The translations under genes were made by a program, and so were the position numbers. 64,000 bases of DNA from Andrena cerasifolii (lineage: Eukaryota > Arthropoda > Insecta > Hymenoptera > Andrenidae), in assembly GCF_050908995.1 (NCBI RefSeq), contig NC_135120.1, positions 3,485,433 to 3,549,432 of the forward strand. The letters are read 5' to 3'. Shown here piece after piece: positions 62,797-64,000 of the stretch; within the stretch, counting starts at the first letter, position 1; every line of letters begins with the position of its first letter. The notes beneath the pieces were generated by a model, which saw only the letters and a program-made list of their open reading frames with translations, made no database searches and was not told where the DNA came from.

Positions 62797-64000
62797 TTCC
62801 TTGGACTGACCGGATATTACAGAAGGTTTATCCCAGAGTTTTCTAAAACGGCTCGCCCATTAACCTCGTTACTGAAGAAGGACACAGCATTCGCCTGGGG
62901 ACCGTCCCAGCAAAGCGCCTTCGATCATCTAAGATCAGCATTGCAGAACGAACCTATCCTGCAATATCCAAATTTTGAACTGGAATTTCACGTTACTACA
63001 GACGCCTCCGAATATGCTATAGGAGGAATATTGAGTCAAGCTGTCACAGATAAAGAGCTACCGATTGCTTACGCTTCCCGACTCCTGAACAAGGCCGAAA
63101 TAAATTACTCGACTATAGAAAAGGAACTCTTAGCTATAGTATACTGCGTCAGATACTTCCGACCTTACCTTTATGGAAGGAAATTTATTTTATATACCGA
63201 CCATCAACCCTTGATTTGGTTACATAAGGTGAAGGACCCGACGTCACGCCTCGTTAGATGGCGCCTAAAACTAGCGGAATATAAATATGAAATTCGCTAT
63301 CAGCCAGGAAAAAGCAACAAACTTGCCGACGCCCTATCCCGTAACCCTCCTACAGTAGCAGCTTGTCCTGTAAGACCGCGAGAAGAAGCAGACGACGATT
63401 GGGAGGACCTATCAGGTACACCAAGTAGCCCCAAGAGGCCTCGGACCGTCAACGCACCAACCTCCGCAGCAACACCTACGGCCAGCACCCATTGGGGAAC
63501 GATACCCCGAAGAACACAGCCGTACCGAAAAGTGCGCCAAAAGGAAACACCCACGACGAAACCACCAGATTCCTCTCCGAATACCCTACAAGAAACGATG
63601 AGTAGTGTAGAGGAGGAGAACCAAGAAGAAGAAAGTGAGCGGTCGAGTACTCCCCATTCAATCATGTCGCCTCCGCGACCATTCACACCACAGGAACCGG
63701 ATGATCCAGACTCCGAGGCAGTATCAATGGGGTCAAACGAATCGAGTTCAGACTCGGATTCCTCAATAATCGAGCTGGACGATCTTCACGAAGCAGCATA
63801 CGAGGCAGACCCCGATCGAGACATCAGGGTGACGCCGTCAATCAGCCGCGACCCGCTATCCCTACGAAAAGATACACTCGTCTTCTTTCTAAGCGCGGAT
63901 GGAAAGCCGTGCGACGACGGAGCTAAACATTTGGAAGCAATGGGAACTCTAACGGCACCAAGCGACCTCACACTGGGCAAAGCCCACGTGAAATACAATA
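62797..64000 (+). pseudogene. pol: Pol, remainder after the stop: RNase H and linker
   Basis: This is the same reading frame as the upstream pol segment, separated only by the TAA at 62,794, and open to the window edge. It starts with FLGLTGYYRRF, the usual Ty3/gypsy connection motif. RNase H follows with all four acidic residues in place: Asp in TTDAS (63,001), Glu in EKELLAI (63,124), Asp in YTDHQPL (63,199) and Asp in ADALSR (63,328). From about 63,362 to 63,830 the product is acidic, Ser/Pro/Glu-rich and low-complexity, a linker before integrase. The last segment has a DGKPCDDGAK stretch that may lead into the pre-integrase domain. Without readthrough this part is not translated as Pol, hence the pseudogene call; a sequencing error at the stop would restore CDS status. 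Confidence 0.85.

Larger units (their letters stand above)
57549..64000 (+). mobile_element. Ty3/gypsy LTR retrotransposon, 5' part
   Basis: Order seen: LTR (57,549 to 59,172), primer binding site, leader with a small ORF, gag, pol in the -1 frame with protease, reverse transcriptase and RNase H, then a linker to the window edge. The reverse transcriptase/RNase H order and the reverse transcriptase motifs place it in Ty3/gypsy; the clade is not assigned. Integrase, polypurine tract, 3' LTR and any env are outside. The left end abuts the satellite inside an ACTAG-containing monomer, so insertion into the array is likely, but the target duplication cannot be verified without the right end. Pol has one premature stop, so this copy is probably non-autonomous as sequenced. 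Confidence 0.93.

Overview
The window is eukaryotic, most likely from an insect genome; nothing in it looks bacterial. About 90% of it (1 to 57,548) is one uninterrupted tandem array of a 9-bp satellite (ACGAGTAAA), roughly 6,390 monomers, all in one orientation and already under way at base 1. The rest (57,549 to 64,000) is the 5' part of a Ty3/gypsy LTR retrotransposon whose left LTR abuts the array. The insect assignment is an inference from the element's style (TG...CA LTR, Leu-type primer binding site, gag with two CCHC knuckles, gag/pol in a -1 relation) and is not certain.

Satellite: monomers carry a limited set of shared substitutions (AGC for AGT, ACT or ATG for ACG, AGA or AAT for AAA, CGT or TGT for AGT, TCG for ACG). 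These are arranged in long-range order. A marker doublet (ATGCGTAAAACGTGT) recurs at about 19 places and delimits higher-order units of roughly 0.7 to 4.6 kb. Four units of 0.9 to 1.13 kb share the same internal order. From 8.4 to 24.7 kb the marker is absent, and from about 10.3 to 20.3 kb the AGA variant is almost absent, so the array has distinct domains. Only two monomers in 57.5 kb break the 9-bp register: an 11-bp one at 23,923 and a 7-bp one at 25,365. Because the period is three codons and only one of six frames contains a stop, the very long open frames (up to 18,487 codons) follow from the repeat itself and are not annotated as genes.

Retrotransposon: the 5' LTR (57,549 to 59,172, 1,624 bp) has a 48-bp direct repeat in U3, a TATA box, a polyadenylation signal, and seven copies of a roughly 43-bp hairpin-bearing repeat in U5. 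Six bases later comes an 18-nt primer binding site resembling the 3' end of a leucine tRNA. A 490-nt leader then holds a 113-codon ORF with a CX2C/CX2C zinc-ribbon-like pattern. Next are gag (457 codons) and pol in the -1 frame. The gag/pol overlap contains a correctly phased slippery heptamer (GGGAAAC) followed after 9 nt by a predicted stem-loop. Pol encodes protease, reverse transcriptase and RNase H, then a long acidic linker open to the window edge. Integrase, any env, the polypurine tract and the 3' LTR lie outside.

Pol is broken by a single in-frame TAA (62,794) between the reverse transcriptase core and RNase H. Both sides are otherwise open, so this copy appears recently inserted and defective for Pol unless the stop is an assembly error. 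No tRNA, rRNA, CRISPR array or host gene was found.
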